A DNA stretch of 64,000 bases from CAZKHG01 sp964552655. GTDB lineage: Bacteria; Bacteroidota; Bacteroidia; Bacteroidales; Tenuifilaceae. The notes beneath the pieces were generated by a model. It searched no databases. It saw only the letters and a program-made list of their open reading frames with translations, and had not been told where the DNA came from. Positions 1 to 8,951 of the stretch are shown in pieces. The stretch spans positions 44,891 through 108,890 of the forward strand of contig CAZKHG010000006.1 of the NCBI GenBank assembly GCA_964552655.1, given 5' to 3'. Each line of letters begins with the position of its first letter. Position 1 is the first letter of the stretch. The position numbers and the translations under genes are program-made.

Positions 1-24
1 AACGCGCCTTAATCCCATTTATAC

Positions 25-465
25 CTAGTTTTCTCTTGTCCAAACAACTTGTTTGCCAATAAAGGAAAATCCAATATAACCCTTAACATGCAATTTTGCA
101 GGATCATCTTCAAACCACATATAACATTTATAGGTTTTCCCTTCCTTGGGATCGTAAATCTGCCCGTTAACCCATTCCTTATCCTCTTTGTTATAGGTAA
201 ACCCTGTAAGGATCTTAAGGCCTAATGTTGGGCGGGATTGAAGTTTCACATCAGGATTTTTATCATCAACTTTGGGTTTCCCGTTTTTTAGGGGTTCCTT
301 TAACCAGGATATTTCCCCATAGAATTTTCCATCGGTATCCTTTTTGATGGTAACCTTTGAATCGCCATACTGGGTAAGCCATGTACCAACTACGCGATTT
401 TCGTCCTGAGCAAATGCCCAAAAACAGAAAAGTAAGCTAATGGTTAGCAATGCAAGTTTCTTCAT
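25..465 (-). CDS. DUF2147-family secreted protein
   Basis: A 146-aa protein with an N-terminal signal peptide (hydrophobic residues 4-18, cleavage expected after FAQ). The rest matches the DUF2147 pattern: an early G-T-W motif near residue 27, a G-x-I-Y-D-P-x-x-G-K-T-Y segment near residues 101-112, and a C-terminal V-K-G-Y-I-G-F-S block ending in W-T-R. The family is a periplasmic or secreted beta-rich domain of unknown function. It is the last gene of a minus-strand run beginning near 4.07 kb, 83 nt after rlpA, so it may be co-transcribed. The family call is by eye; no function is claimed. Confidence 0.8.
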   Translation of the reverse strand: MKKLALLTISLLFCFWAFAQDENRVVGTWLTQYGDSKVTIKKDTDGKFYGEISWLKEPLKNGKPKVDDKNPDVKLQSRPTLGLKILTGFTYNKEDKEWVNGQIYDPKEGKTYKCYMWFEDDPAKLHVKGYIGFSFIGKQVVWTREN

Positions 466-548
466 ATAGTTTTGTTTTTATTGGTTGACCAAGATAAGTT
501 TTTTAAATGAATCGGGAAAAAAATGATAAAAAATCGTGGCCTGTTATT

Positions 549-1307
549 CTACTTTTTAAGTTCGACAATAAAACTGCCCGGGAAAAGTTTAGCTACTTTC
601 TCCTTCTCCTTTTCGGCTTCAATTTTTGAGGGAAACCGGCCTATGTATAATTTATAAACCTTTTCATTATTAATACTTGAAACCTGGACAAATACCTCTG
701 TTTTAAGGTTTGATTTTGCATCGCCGGATATTTTTAAGAGGTTGGCCAGCTCTTTGAAGCTGCCAATTTGAATGGTGAATCCTGTTAGGTCAAATTTTGA
801 TATGTCCAACTTGTAGAATTCATTGGGTGATTCCACTGGCTTTATCACCGGTTTAACGGAGGAATCGGGCTTAACAGATTCCTTTACAAGGGTTTCGTTC
901 CCGTTTGGATTGGTAACAGCAATAGGCATAACCACCGCCTTGCCATCCTCTTCAACCACTTCAATTTTCACTTTTGCCACCCCGCTATTTCCAAAAGCCA
1001 GCTTTTCAGCAGCCGATTTGCTAACCTGAACGATCCTGTCGGGCACAAAAGGGCCGCGATCATTAACCCGAAGGACAACCGAAAGGTTGTTTTCAAGGTT
1101 GATAACCTTTACCAAAGTTCCAAAGGGAAGGTTTAAATGCGCACAGGTAGCTTTTCTGAAACTGTATTTTTCCCCCGATGCCGTTGATTTTCCCTCATGA
1201 TTTTCAGGGTAAACCGATGCTAATCCCTCCTGAGTAAACCCTGCCTGTGAAAAACTATTCAACGCTATAAATAGTAGTATAATGCTAAAAAACAATGTTT
1301 TTTTCAT
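549..1307 (-). CDS. rlpA: RlpA-like septal-ring lytic transglycosylase with SPOR domain
   Basis: A 252-aa exported protein: signal peptide at residues 1-20, a double-psi beta-barrel (RlpA core) at about 25-115, and a C-terminal SPOR domain at about 172-250. The core keeps the ASGE..Y, TCAHLNLPFGT and VNDRGPF motifs, which include the His and Asp used by active RlpA enzymes. The SPOR domain starts with a FTIQIGSF-type strand and ends with a Y-x-x-I-G-R-F segment. RlpA cleaves naked glycan strands at division sites, and SPOR domains bind denuded peptidoglycan. There is no lipobox, so it is probably soluble in the periplasm. It lies 26 nt downstream of the beta-barrel gene on the same strand. 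Confidence 0.88.
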   Translation of the reverse strand: MKKTLFFSIILLFIALNSFSQAGFTQEGLASVYPENHEGKSTASGEKYSFRKATCAHLNLPFGTLVKVINLENNLSVVLRVNDRGPFVPDRIVQVSKSAAEKLAFGNSGVAKVKIEVVEEDGKAVVMPIAVTNPNGNETLVKESVKPDSSVKPVIKPVESPNEFYKLDISKFDLTGFTIQIGSFKELANLLKISGDAKSNLKTEVFVQVSSINNEKVYKLYIGRFPSKIEAEKEKEKVAKLFPGSFIVELKK

Positions 1308-1333
1308 GTTATAATACTTTTAGGCTTTTATAA

Positions 1334-1990
1334 TCACTGTTTCTTCTTTTTACTTAAGTTATACAGATAGCATAAATTTACACTTTGCACAATCGCCTTA
1401 GACTCCTTTGGCATATTTGGGTATGTGTAATCATACAGATCGGCAAAACCGTATCCTATTCTAACTTCAGCCTGAATTACGCTCCGACCAAATTCATGGC
1501 TTAAACCTATCCCACCCAGTAAACCATAATCGAACCTGTTATCGCGCAGGATGTTGAATTTAACATCCTTCATTTTCCAAACCCCTGTAGAATCGTATCC
1601 TTCTTTGGCAGAAATAAGATATGATGCATACGGTCCTGCTTGTACATGAAGTTTTACAAAAGATAGGTCAAGATTAAACTGAATAAAAATTGGCAGTTCA
1701 ATATAGTTATTCACACGTTTGATATTCCAGGTCTCCTTGTATGGTGCCTTATACCCACGGTTAGTCATGTAGATTTCGCCCTGAAAACCAACATACTTGG
1801 CATCAAAGTATTTTACAACCAAACCCAGCTCCAGTTGTTGACCCGGAAGTAGTACGGATTTATTATCGGGATTGAATGAAACCGTAGAAATTGTGTACCC
1901 GGTTTTAATCCCAAAAAATGTTTGGGAAAATGACACCCATGGAAATATCATGAACAACAAAATTAAACTCTTCGCTTTTATAATATCCAT
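1334..1990 (-). CDS. PorT-family (OMP_b-brl_2-like) outer-membrane beta-barrel protein
   Basis: A 218-aa protein with a signal peptide (about residues 1-22, ending SFSQ) followed by alternating amphipathic beta strands. It opens with FFGIKTGYTIS and has a typical PorT-family pattern: G-x-x-x-E-L-G-L-V-V, Y-I-E-L-P-I-F-I-Q-F, G-P-Y-A-S-Y-L and Y-D-Y-G-L-L-G-G-I-G. The family forms small eight-stranded outer-membrane barrels in Bacteroidota. Genuine PorT belongs to the type IX secretion system, but the wider family is mostly of unknown role, so this should not be called PorT. It sits 14 nt after the MTH1187-type gene and before rlpA, in the same likely operon. Confidence 0.75.
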   Translation of the reverse strand: MDIIKAKSLILLFMIFPWVSFSQTFFGIKTGYTISTVSFNPDNKSVLLPGQQLELGLVVKYFDAKYVGFQGEIYMTNRGYKAPYKETWNIKRVNNYIELPIFIQFNLDLSFVKLHVQAGPYASYLISAKEGYDSTGVWKMKDVKFNILRDNRFDYGLLGGIGLSHEFGRSVIQAEVRIGYGFADLYDYTYPNMPKESKAIVQSVNLCYLYNLSKKKKQ

Positions 1991-2004
1991 AACCTAAAAT
2001 TCTT

Positions 2005-2313
2005 TTAATCTTTCCCTTCAATCTTATCCTCAACTGATCTGACCTTTGAATCGATCCGGCCAAGATCGCCATTTCTAATATCAATGGTGATATTTACATA
2101 AACCCTCTCGCAATCCTCCTCTAAAACCTTATAGGTTTCATCAATCAGGTTTAACGCTTCGGACAGCGTATTTGTTTCCACCAACGTGCCCATCGCGGTA
2201 AGCTGGTTATTGTACCCGGATTTTCTTATTTTCTTAACCACTTTGCTTACGTAAAAACTTACGCTGGAGCCTTTATCGGTAGGAAACATGGCAAAATTCA
2301 TCAGTACTGACAT
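2005..2313 (-). CDS. MTH1187-family thiamine-binding-type protein
   Basis: A 102-aa cytoplasmic protein with no signal or membrane segment. It matches the MTH1187/YkoF-like (DUF77) family in length and pattern: an initial beta strand M-N-F-A-M-F-P, then S-x-Y-V-S-K-V-V-K-K-I-R-x-S-G, the Q-L-T-A-M-G-T-L-V-E strand, and a closing I-D-S-K-V-x-S-V-E-D-K-I helix. The family binds thiamine or related pyrimidines in ferredoxin-like folds, usually as tetramers. It lies 11 nt after the Ig-like lipoprotein gene and 14 nt before the beta-barrel gene, an odd setting that does not suggest thiamine metabolism. I see no TPP riboswitch nearby. Confidence 0.8.
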   Translation of the reverse strand: MSVLMNFAMFPTDKGSSVSFYVSKVVKKIRKSGYNNQLTAMGTLVETNTLSEALNLIDETYKVLEEDCERVYVNITIDIRNGDLGRIDSKVRSVEDKIEGKD

Positions 2314-2324
2314 GGCTGTGTGTT

Positions 2325-4067
2325 TTATTTTTTTGAAAAATCAAACGATATCTCATTCTCCCAGTTGGCTCTGACGTTAATTACGCCTTTGCTTTTGGGG
2401 TCGCTGAATACATATACTTTTTCGGGTTGTCTTTTTTTCAGGTAGTTTCCTGTATCCCATTTCCCGTTCTTATTATCATCTTCTATAAATCTCATCCTGT
2501 ACTTTCCGGGGTCCACATATTTAAAAATAGGTTTAGTTCCTTCTGTGGCAATGATCTTATCAATCAGGCTGCCCGACTCGGAAAGCAGTTCCACGATGAT
2601 TGTTTTTTTGGTGTTTTGCAATGAAATGCTCAGCGTTCCAAAATCCTCGGGGTTGGCTCCTTTGAAATTAACCATTAAAGAATCGTTGGTTTTATTATCA
2701 ATGGAACTAAATGCTCCAGGCAGGAAAATTAAACGGTATGCATTTGCATTCCCCCATTCATAGCTAAACCGATATATCCTGGGGTTAATCGAATCTTTCA
2801 GTATGGGCAAATTTTCAATCTGGGTGCTATCGGTAAAATTATAAAGTAAAATTTTGGATTGATCGAGACTTTTTAACGGCTGAGCAAACTTGAACAGTAC
2901 CGGGTTGTTAGGTTTTGTGATTTTCCCCTCTTTTACACTGCAACTGAAACCAAGACTCTCCGGTTTGGGCTGTTTGTCAACATCCTTCTTCCTGGTTTTA
3001 ACTTTTTCTGGCTCAGTGTAGATATATTTAAGCGTATCAACAAATTGTTTTAACCTGAACAGTGAGTCTGTTTTTTGGTACGATGTAATTATCCTGAGAG
3101 TATCCTTCGCTTCAATCTTTTCATCGGTAATCCAGAATGTCAGGGAATCGCCGTTTAAATTGGTTTCTTTTATGAACCAGTTCTTTGTTTTTTCAAATCC
3201 AAGCGGGGTTAAGGAAATCTTTCCCGTAGGTTTCCTAGAAAAAACCAAGGTGATTTTATTCTCAAGGTCTCTTGTATATCCGGTTAAAACCTGAATCGGG
3301 TTTTCCTCCTTGAAGAGGGAAAGTTTTATTTGGTTTTTAATTGTATCCTTAAGCGAGGAAGGATTTGAAAGAGTGCTTTTTTTAATGATCTCTTTGCTGA
3401 AGGCAATCTCCTCGGTAGATTGATCGAATTTATAATTTGAATTCCCGTCTTTAAGAGCAAATAGTTTATAATCAGTGTTTTTAAGATTGCTAAGTCTGAA
3501 TTTACCCAGCTTGTTGGTTCTGGCGATATGCATCGGCAGCTCTTTATAGGGGACGGAATCGAGCTGTTTTTCGTAGAGCATTACAAATACCCCCTCAACC
3601 GGTTTTAAAGTGAATGCATCGGAAACAGAACCTGCCAGAGTCAAAGTATCTATTATATTGCCTGTGGCAAAGACAAACTCAAAATTTTTTATCGGGTTAT
3701 TCTCGTTGTTATCCTGAATGGCATCGGAAAAATAAATTGTATAGGTTGAATTCGCTATCAAGGGTTCCTTAAATGATATCTCCACGCTTTTCCCCTTAAG
3801 TCTAATTTCAGGTTTTTTAACCATCGGGGGTGATACAACCAGCTTTTGAGCAATATCTTTCAGCTGGATGTATTCGTTGAACGAAATTACTACTTTCTCT
3901 CCCTTAAAATTGGTCGTAGCGAATTGTGGCAAACTCCTGATCATTACGGGAGCTAAAGTATCTTTAGGGCCACCTGTGGGCGATACAACCTTGGCGCAAC
4001 GTGGTAAGACAGAGAAAAAGGCAACGACCAGCAGTGTGGGCAACAGTATATTTTTTGCTATCTTCAC
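2325..4067 (-). CDS. Ig-like-domain lipoprotein (SbsA Ig-like type)
   Basis: A protein of about 580 aa with a hydrophobic N-terminus and a lipobox-like L-P-R-C near residue 24, followed by SPTGGPKDTLAPV, a signature of a Bacteroidota lipoprotein family with an N-terminal SbsA-type Ig-like (Big_5) domain at about residues 30-135. Further beta-sandwich repeats follow, including a carboxypeptidase-regulatory-like stretch around residues 140-215, and the C-terminus carries a D-D-N-x-N-G-K-W-D-T-G-N-Y motif. I expect an outer-membrane lipoprotein of structural or adhesive role. The start is uncertain: the chosen GTG at 4067 gives a normal signal peptide, and an in-frame TTG at 4076 adds three residues. 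It is the first gene of the minus-strand envelope operon. Confidence 0.75.
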   Translation of the reverse strand: MKIAKNILLPTLLVVAFFSVLPRCAKVVSPTGGPKDTLAPVMIRSLPQFATTNFKGEKVVISFNEYIQLKDIAQKLVVSPPMVKKPEIRLKGKSVEISFKEPLIANSTYTIYFSDAIQDNNENNPIKNFEFVFATGNIIDTLTLAGSVSDAFTLKPVEGVFVMLYEKQLDSVPYKELPMHIARTNKLGKFRLSNLKNTDYKLFALKDGNSNYKFDQSTEEIAFSKEIIKKSTLSNPSSLKDTIKNQIKLSLFKEENPIQVLTGYTRDLENKITLVFSRKPTGKISLTPLGFEKTKNWFIKETNLNGDSLTFWITDEKIEAKDTLRIITSYQKTDSLFRLKQFVDTLKYIYTEPEKVKTRKKDVDKQPKPESLGFSCSVKEGKITKPNNPVLFKFAQPLKSLDQSKILLYNFTDSTQIENLPILKDSINPRIYRFSYEWGNANAYRLIFLPGAFSSIDNKTNDSLMVNFKGANPEDFGTLSISLQNTKKTIIVELLSESGSLIDKIIATEGTKPIFKYVDPGKYRMRFIEDDNKNGKWDTGNYLKKRQPEKVYVFSDPKSKGVINVRANWENEISFDFSKK

Positions 4068-4228
4068 GGTTTTCAATTTTTAGCGAACAAATTTACAAAT
4101 CTTTCCTTGCTAATTACCTTGTTTATAAAAAAGCATTATTGAGTTCAAAAATTAATTGATAAAGAGAATAAAATAGAGCTATTTTGTAATCAGGTTTGAT
4201 AACCGTTATCCTGCTTAATTATTGTACT

Positions 4229-5188
4229 ATGTTTTTAAATTCTTTATTTATAACTGTCGGGTTCGCATTACTGATTTTCGGGGCTGTGTGGCTGGTTGAT
4301 GGCGCATCAAGCATTGCCGACAGGTTTGGAATTTCTGCCCTGACCATTGGACTTACTGTAGTCGCCTTTGGGACTTCGGCGCCTGAGCTGATTGTTAACA
4401 TTTTGTCCTCAACCTCCGGAAATACTGAACTGGCCATTGGGAATGTTATTGGCAGCAATACATTTAACGTCTTCCTGATACTTGGGATTGCTGCCCTGAT
4501 AAGACCTATTGCCGTACAAGGCAAAACGGTCAAAATTGAAATACCTTTCAGTCTTCTGGCAGCAATAGTTTTACTGATTCTGGCCAACGATATTATTCTC
4601 AATGGCGATTCAAAATCTGTTCTTACCCTGTCCGATGGCTTAATATTTCTGTCTTTCTTTGTTATATTCATGTTTTACAACTTTATTTCCTCTCATAAAA
4701 ATGGGGCTCCCGATGAAGTGGTCATTAAAAAGCGGGCATTATCAATATCATCGCTGATGGTGCTGGGCGGGCTTGGTTGTCTTTTTTTGGGCGGAAAACT
4801 TGTTGTGGATGGTGCGGTTGCAATAGCCACCCATCTAGGGGTTAGCCAGTCATTAATCGGGTTAACCATAGTTGCAGCGGGAACTTCGCTACCCGAACTT
4901 GCAACTACCGCTGTGGCGGCATACAAGAAAAACAGCGATATTGCCATTGGAAATGTAGTTGGGTCCAACATTTTCAACATCTTTTTAATTCTGGGCATTT
5001 CATCAACAATCAGGCCATTGCCATTCTACGCCTCTTCCAATATTGATATCCTGGTTACCTGTCTTGCCAGCATTCTGCTTTTCATATTTGTACTAGTTGG
5101 CCCGGGAAGGCAGATTGATCGTAAGGAAGGTGCCCTTTTTGTTTTGCTCTATTTAGCCTATACCATTTACTTGATTAATAACGCATAA
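4229..5188 (+). CDS. Calcium/sodium antiporter of the CaCA family
   Basis: A 319-aa inner-membrane protein with about ten transmembrane helices in two homologous halves, as in YrbG-type Ca2+/Na+ exchangers. Each half carries an alpha repeat: G-T-S-A-P-E-L with G-N-V-I-G-S-N-x-F-N in the first, and G-T-S-L-P-E-L with G-N-V-V-G-S-N-I-F-N in the second. The glutamates of these motifs are the cation ligands in the family. Start: the ATG at 4229 begins a first helix of ordinary length; an upstream in-frame ATG at 4196 would add 11 residues with no family support. It diverges from the lipoprotein operon and is followed 45 nt later by a small membrane protein. Confidence 0.9.
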   Translation: MFLNSLFITVGFALLIFGAVWLVDGASSIADRFGISALTIGLTVVAFGTSAPELIVNILSSTSGNTELAIGNVIGSNTFNVFLILGIAALIRPIAVQGKTVKIEIPFSLLAAIVLLILANDIILNGDSKSVLTLSDGLIFLSFFVIFMFYNFISSHKNGAPDEVVIKKRALSISSLMVLGGLGCLFLGGKLVVDGAVAIATHLGVSQSLIGLTIVAAGTSLPELATTAVAAYKKNSDIAIGNVVGSNIFNIFLILGISSTIRPLPFYASSNIDILVTCLASILLFIFVLVGPGRQIDRKEGALFVLLYLAYTIYLINNA

Positions 5189-5233
5189 TTTCACTAGGTT
5201 TTAATCCCTGATTAGTCTATTACATCAACAATT

Positions 5234-5710
5234 ATGAATACCAAGGGGGATAAGGGAAATAAGCTGATTCGACACTGGACAAAAAATCTGGTCGGGACCC
5301 GCAATGGGTTTTTCATCAACCTCACCATTACACTTTTATCCGGATTACTGTATTCTTTTAAAGTGATCCCCTTCCCATTTATGCTCTTGATCTTCGGGGT
5401 CGTTTCCCCTGTTATTTTTACTGTATGTCTCTACACCATGATATTTGATAGCCACGGTTTAATAGATATCGAATCGTTTCCTAAGGCTTTTTTATCCCGT
5501 TCAGGGAATCGGCTCATGATGTTGTTTGATATCCTGCTAATCATCGGTTTTGCTTTGCTTATCAATGCCAATGTCATAAATAATCTGTTGTTCCGGTTTC
5601 TCCAAACCGTATTCTTCCCGGCTACCCTTCTTGTTTTGCTAAGAATCATTTACCTTGGGGAACAAAACATCCATTTTAGGGATGGTTCTGGTGATGATAT
5701 TTACCAATAA
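5234..5710 (+). CDS. Small integral membrane protein of unknown function
   Basis: A 158-aa protein with a short basic N-terminus (K-G-D-K-G-N-K at about residues 4-10) and about four hydrophobic segments near residues 26-42, 47-68, 90-110 and 117-136. The C-terminus is polar. I recognise no family. It lies 45 nt downstream of the CaCA antiporter and 52 nt upstream of the AsmA-like gene on the same strand, so the three may be co-transcribed, but nothing in the sequence links their functions. Reading frame, length and codon use are consistent with a genuine gene. Confidence 0.75.
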   Translation: MNTKGDKGNKLIRHWTKNLVGTRNGFFINLTITLLSGLLYSFKVIPFPFMLLIFGVVSPVIFTVCLYTMIFDSHGLIDIESFPKAFLSRSGNRLMMLFDILLIIGFALLINANVINNLLFRFLQTVFFPATLLVLLRIIYLGEQNIHFRDGSGDDIYQ

Positions 5711-5762
5711 TGCATTACCTTTACTCTACCAACCAATACAATAAGTTTAAAAACATACTACC

Positions 5763-8552
5763 ATGAAAAAAATCATGAAACGAATCCTGGCAGGTTTGCT
5801 AATCCTGATTTTTCTGTTGATTGCAGCCCTCATTATTATTCCTATTGTATTTAAACCCCAGCTGCAAAAGCTGGTTTTAACAGAGATTAATAAAAGCGTA
5901 AACGCCAAGGTTGATTTTGATTTTCAGGTTTCCCTTTTGAAAGGGTTCCCTGATTTATACATTGGCCTGAAAAATTTGAGCGTGGTTGGAATTGATAGCT
6001 TTGCCAATGATACCCTTGTTGCTTTTAATGAGTTTGGAGTGAAAGTGGATATAAAAAGTGTTATCGGGATGAAGAATATCATCGTTAAGTCAATACTCCT
6101 GGACAAACCAATACTCACGGCACACATCAGACCCGATGGATCTGTCAACTGGGATATCGAAAAGCCTTCTACTGATACTGTACAGGTAGCCGAAGAACCC
6201 GTTGATACTTCGGCTAGCCAGCCAATGACCATGAAAGTAGCACTTAGAAAATTTGAGATAAGGAATGCCAATATCCGGTATATTGACGATTCGTCCAGCA
6301 TGTCGGCAACCATAAAAAACCTCAACTTCCTGCTTTCCGGCAACATGGGAATGGACTATACAGATCTGACCATCAACACAACCATTGATGCCCTGACTTT
6401 TGACATGGATGGCATACGTTATTTGCGGAGCGCAAGGGTAGGCTTTAAAGGGCAAATTGGAGCCGATATGGTAAACAGTGCTTATACCTTTAAGGAAAAT
6501 GAATTTAACCTTAATGCTATTTCTCTATTTTTTGCGGGAACCGTCAAAATGCCTGGAGAAGATATTGATGTGGATATAAATTTTGGCTCTGCCAACACCG
6601 ACTTTAAGAGCTTGCTCTCACTTGTACCAGCAATTTACTTGAGTGATTTTGAGGGTTTAAAGACTTCCGGGAAGCTGAAATTTGAAGGGTTAGCCAAGGG
6701 CATCTACAATGATAAGGTTGCGCCAAATGCACACGTAGCATTGGTCGTTGAAAATGCAATGTTTCAGTACCCAGATCTGCCCAAGTCGGTTAGCAATGTA
6801 AACATCAATACCCAGGTTAATTTCGATGGCGCCAATATGGACAACACGACTGTTGATGTTAACCTTTTCCATTTTGAAATGGCCAATAACCCATTTGACG
6901 CACAGCTGCATATTAAAACACCTATGAGCGACATGCAAATGGCTGGCCTTTTTAAAGGTAAAATTGATTTCAGCTCGCTAGCCGATGCAATCCCATTGGA
7001 TAGTATGACCATAAAAGGTTTGCTGGATGCTAATATCGAATACGAAGGCAAAATGTCATACATTGATAATGAACAATACGATAAGTTTAAAGCTGACGGG
7101 ACAATGAGGCTGACAAACTTTGAATTCACCAGTCCCGATCTGCCGCAAGGTTTTAAAATTATTGAAACGGTGTTAAACTTCAGCCCCAGGTATGTGGATC
7201 TGGCAAAATTCGAATCGCAGGTTGGCAGGAGTGATATCAGGATGAACGGACGGTTGGAGAACTTTATCCCCTTTGTTTTTAAGGATGAAACCATAAAAGG
7301 AAATTTAATCGTTGCCTCAAACCATTTTGATGCTAACGAATTCTTAACCGGCGAGGAAACCACTGATAGTGTTGCAGTTGATACCTCAGCAATGACCGTT
7401 GTGGAAATCCCAAAGAACATTGATTTTGTGCTTAATACCAGTATGAAGCATATTTTGTACGACCAGCTTGATATTACTGATTTGGATGGGAAAATAGTTG
7501 TTAAAAACGGGAAAGCCACCATGGACAACCTGGGGATGAAAATGCTGGAAGGATCACTTGTAATGAATGGCGAGTACAATTCACAGGATATAAAAGCACC
7601 TGCTGTGAACTTTGATATCAAGATTACAGATTTTGATATCCCTTCTACGTTCAAGGCTTTTTCAACCCTAAAAAAAGTGGCCCCGGTTGCCAAGGATATG
7701 AAAGGGAAAATATCAACCTCTTTTATAATGAAAGCTACACTTGATACGGCAATGAATCCAGTTTTTAACTCTATTTATGCAAAAGGGAAACTGCAATCCA
7801 AAGAAATTGCAATAGCCAATTCGAAAGTATTCGGGAAAGCGGCAGATGCATTGAAGAAGGAATCCTTGCGAAATCCCACGCTTAAGGATGTAAATATCAG
7901 CTTTGTGATAAAAGATGGCAGAATTTATATTGAACCTTTCGACACTAAAATTTCCGATTTCAAAACAAATTTTGGTGGTGATATGGGGCTTGATCAAACC
8001 TTAAACTTTAAGGCTAAAATGTCTGTTCCTTCCAATGAGCTTGGGGCGGCCTCAAATCTTCTTTCCTCTCTAACAACTTTAGCTAATGAAAAAGGGCTAA
8101 GTGTCAAAACCCCTAGTGAAATTAAACTTAATTTAAAAATTACCGGTACAGTAACCAAACCCGATGTTGGTATTGATTGGGGTGCCGGGAACGAAAGCGC
8201 AAAAGAATCAACAAAAGAAACAATTAAGGAAACAGCCAAGGTTGAAGCTAAAAAGGAGGCCAAAGAACAAGCAGAAAAACTTATTGCTGATGCAGAAAAA
8301 GAGGCAGCTCTAATAAAGGCCGAAGCAGCAGAACTGGCAGATAAAACCCGTAAAGAAGCGGAAGAGAAAGCCAAAAAAATTGAGGAAGAAGGGAAAAAGA
8401 AAGGCGGGCTTGCAGCCCAGGCTGCTAAAGTTAGCGCCAAAGAGGTAAGGAAACAAGGTGAGGCATCGGCTCAAAAGATCATTAAAGAAGCCGATGATAA
8501 ATCGAAGAAAATTATTGAAAAGGCTAAGATGGAGGCAGAAAAGTTGGAATAA
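5763..8552 (+). CDS. AsmA-family envelope protein with alanine/lysine/glutamate-rich coiled-coil tail
   Basis: A 929-aa protein. Residues 5-30 form a single N-terminal membrane anchor, followed by the AsmA N-terminal pattern (K-x-x-L-T-E-I-N-K-S-V-N-A-K-V-D, then F-P-D-L-Y-I-G-L-K-N-L-S-V-V-G). Residues about 40-805 are repetitive beta-strand sequence ending in an AsmA C-terminal segment with the G-T-V-T-K-P-D-V-G motif. AsmA-like proteins are repeating beta-groove bridges in the periplasm, implicated in phospholipid transport or outer-membrane assembly. The odd part is residues about 810-929: a charged Ala/Lys/Glu helix, broken by a G-K-K-K-G-G stretch, resembling ATP-synthase b-subunit coiled coils. 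I would expect the family to end soon after the beta domain. It follows two membrane-protein genes. Confidence 0.85.
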   Translation: MKKIMKRILAGLLILIFLLIAALIIIPIVFKPQLQKLVLTEINKSVNAKVDFDFQVSLLKGFPDLYIGLKNLSVVGIDSFANDTLVAFNEFGVKVDIKSVIGMKNIIVKSILLDKPILTAHIRPDGSVNWDIEKPSTDTVQVAEEPVDTSASQPMTMKVALRKFEIRNANIRYIDDSSSMSATIKNLNFLLSGNMGMDYTDLTINTTIDALTFDMDGIRYLRSARVGFKGQIGADMVNSAYTFKENEFNLNAISLFFAGTVKMPGEDIDVDINFGSANTDFKSLLSLVPAIYLSDFEGLKTSGKLKFEGLAKGIYNDKVAPNAHVALVVENAMFQYPDLPKSVSNVNINTQVNFDGANMDNTTVDVNLFHFEMANNPFDAQLHIKTPMSDMQMAGLFKGKIDFSSLADAIPLDSMTIKGLLDANIEYEGKMSYIDNEQYDKFKADGTMRLTNFEFTSPDLPQGFKIIETVLNFSPRYVDLAKFESQVGRSDIRMNGRLENFIPFVFKDETIKGNLIVASNHFDANEFLTGEETTDSVAVDTSAMTVVEIPKNIDFVLNTSMKHILYDQLDITDLDGKIVVKNGKATMDNLGMKMLEGSLVMNGEYNSQDIKAPAVNFDIKITDFDIPSTFKAFSTLKKVAPVAKDMKGKISTSFIMKATLDTAMNPVFNSIYAKGKLQSKEIAIANSKVFGKAADALKKESLRNPTLKDVNISFVIKDGRIYIEPFDTKISDFKTNFGGDMGLDQTLNFKAKMSVPSNELGAASNLLSSLTTLANEKGLSVKTPSEIKLNLKITGTVTKPDVGIDWGAGNESAKESTKETIKETAKVEAKKEAKEQAEKLIADAEKEAALIKAEAAELADKTRKEAEEKAKKIEEEGKKKGGLAAQAAKVSAKEVRKQGEASAQKIIKEADDKSKKIIEKAKMEAEKLE

Positions 8553-8631
8553 GTTTACATTTATAATAAAAACAGAAATTCACATACTATTTTAACGTTT
8601 TAATCAAATAAAATTCAAAACATTTTTTTTG

Positions 8632-8649
8632 CTGTTAATTAGTTAACAG
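8632..8649. promoter_or_regulatory. Candidate Crp/Fnr-family operator palindrome
   Basis: A perfect inverted repeat with 7-nt arms, CTGTTAA and TTAACAG, around a TTAG centre. It contains TGTTA-N6-TAACA, which fits the general Crp/Fnr-family pattern TGTnA-N6-TnACA. It ends 8 nt before a TACCTTTG box (8658-8665), so it covers the expected -33 region, where no TTTG is seen at the right distance. That suggests an activator-dependent promoter. The regulator is not in this window. Confidence 0.5.
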
Positions 8650-8657
8650 TTTTGCTT

Positions 8658-8665
8658 TACCTTTG
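8658..8665 (+). promoter_or_regulatory. Bacteroidota -7 promoter element of the small cysteine protein gene
   Basis: TACCTTTG matches the Bacteroidota -7 consensus TAnnTTTG and lies 35 nt before the ATG at 8701. The usual TTTG about 20 nt upstream is missing; the Crp/Fnr-like palindrome occupies that place. Confidence 0.5.
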
Positions 8666-8700
8666 ATAATTCGTTTATCAAACCAAAAAACTAGTCAATT

Positions 8701-8934
8701 ATGGAAACAGCTACATGCACTAAATTTGCCAAGTGCCCCATCTATCAGAAAAATGTCTTTTTTAATGAAAAGGCCGGTGAAACCTATAAGACACTTTACT
8801 GTACAGCAGGAGAAGTAAAATATAAAACCTGCAAACGGTACATCGTTTCGGAGATGATGGGAAGACCGGCTCCCGATAACATAATGCCTAACTGCTCTCT
8901 CACGGTTGAGGAGATTATTAAAAAGATGGGGTAA
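8701..8934 (+). CDS. Small cysteine-containing protein, unknown function
   Basis: A 77-aa cytoplasmic protein with no signal peptide and five cysteines: C6, C12 (followed by Pro), C34, C44 and C65. The spacing is C-x5-C-P, then C-x9-C, then a lone Cys near the C-terminus in N-C-S-L-T. This suggests a metal or Fe-S site, or redox thiols, but no named family is recognised. The gene stands alone: a TACCTTTG box and a Crp/Fnr-like palindrome lie upstream and a strong hairpin terminator 17 nt downstream, so it is an independently regulated single-gene unit. A convergent NifU-like gene follows. The isolated promoter and terminator make it likely to be a real gene; its role is unknown. Confidence 0.75.
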   Translation: METATCTKFAKCPIYQKNVFFNEKAGETYKTLYCTAGEVKYKTCKRYIVSEMMGRPAPDNIMPNCSLTVEEIIKKMG

Positions 8935-8951
8935 AAAACAATTAAGTATTT

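Noticed and set aside
1334..1990. Genuine PorT of the type IX secretion system
   Set aside because: Only the general small-barrel pattern is seen, without T9SS gene neighbours; the broad family name is used.
2005..2313. TPP riboswitch near the thiamine-binding-type gene
   Set aside because: No thi-box-like sequence is visible around the gene or at the operon start near 4.1 kb.
4219..4671. A 150-codon minus-strand frame opposite the CaCA antiporter
   Set aside because: No family similarity, and it is antisense to clear alpha-repeat motifs. A shadow.
6764..7693. A 309-codon open frame on the minus strand inside the AsmA gene
   Set aside because: It is wholly antisense to a well-supported AsmA protein, has no family motifs, and its composition follows the reverse of the sense codons. 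Other minus frames at 5924-6346, 6090-6455 and 7994-8440 are the same kind of shadow.
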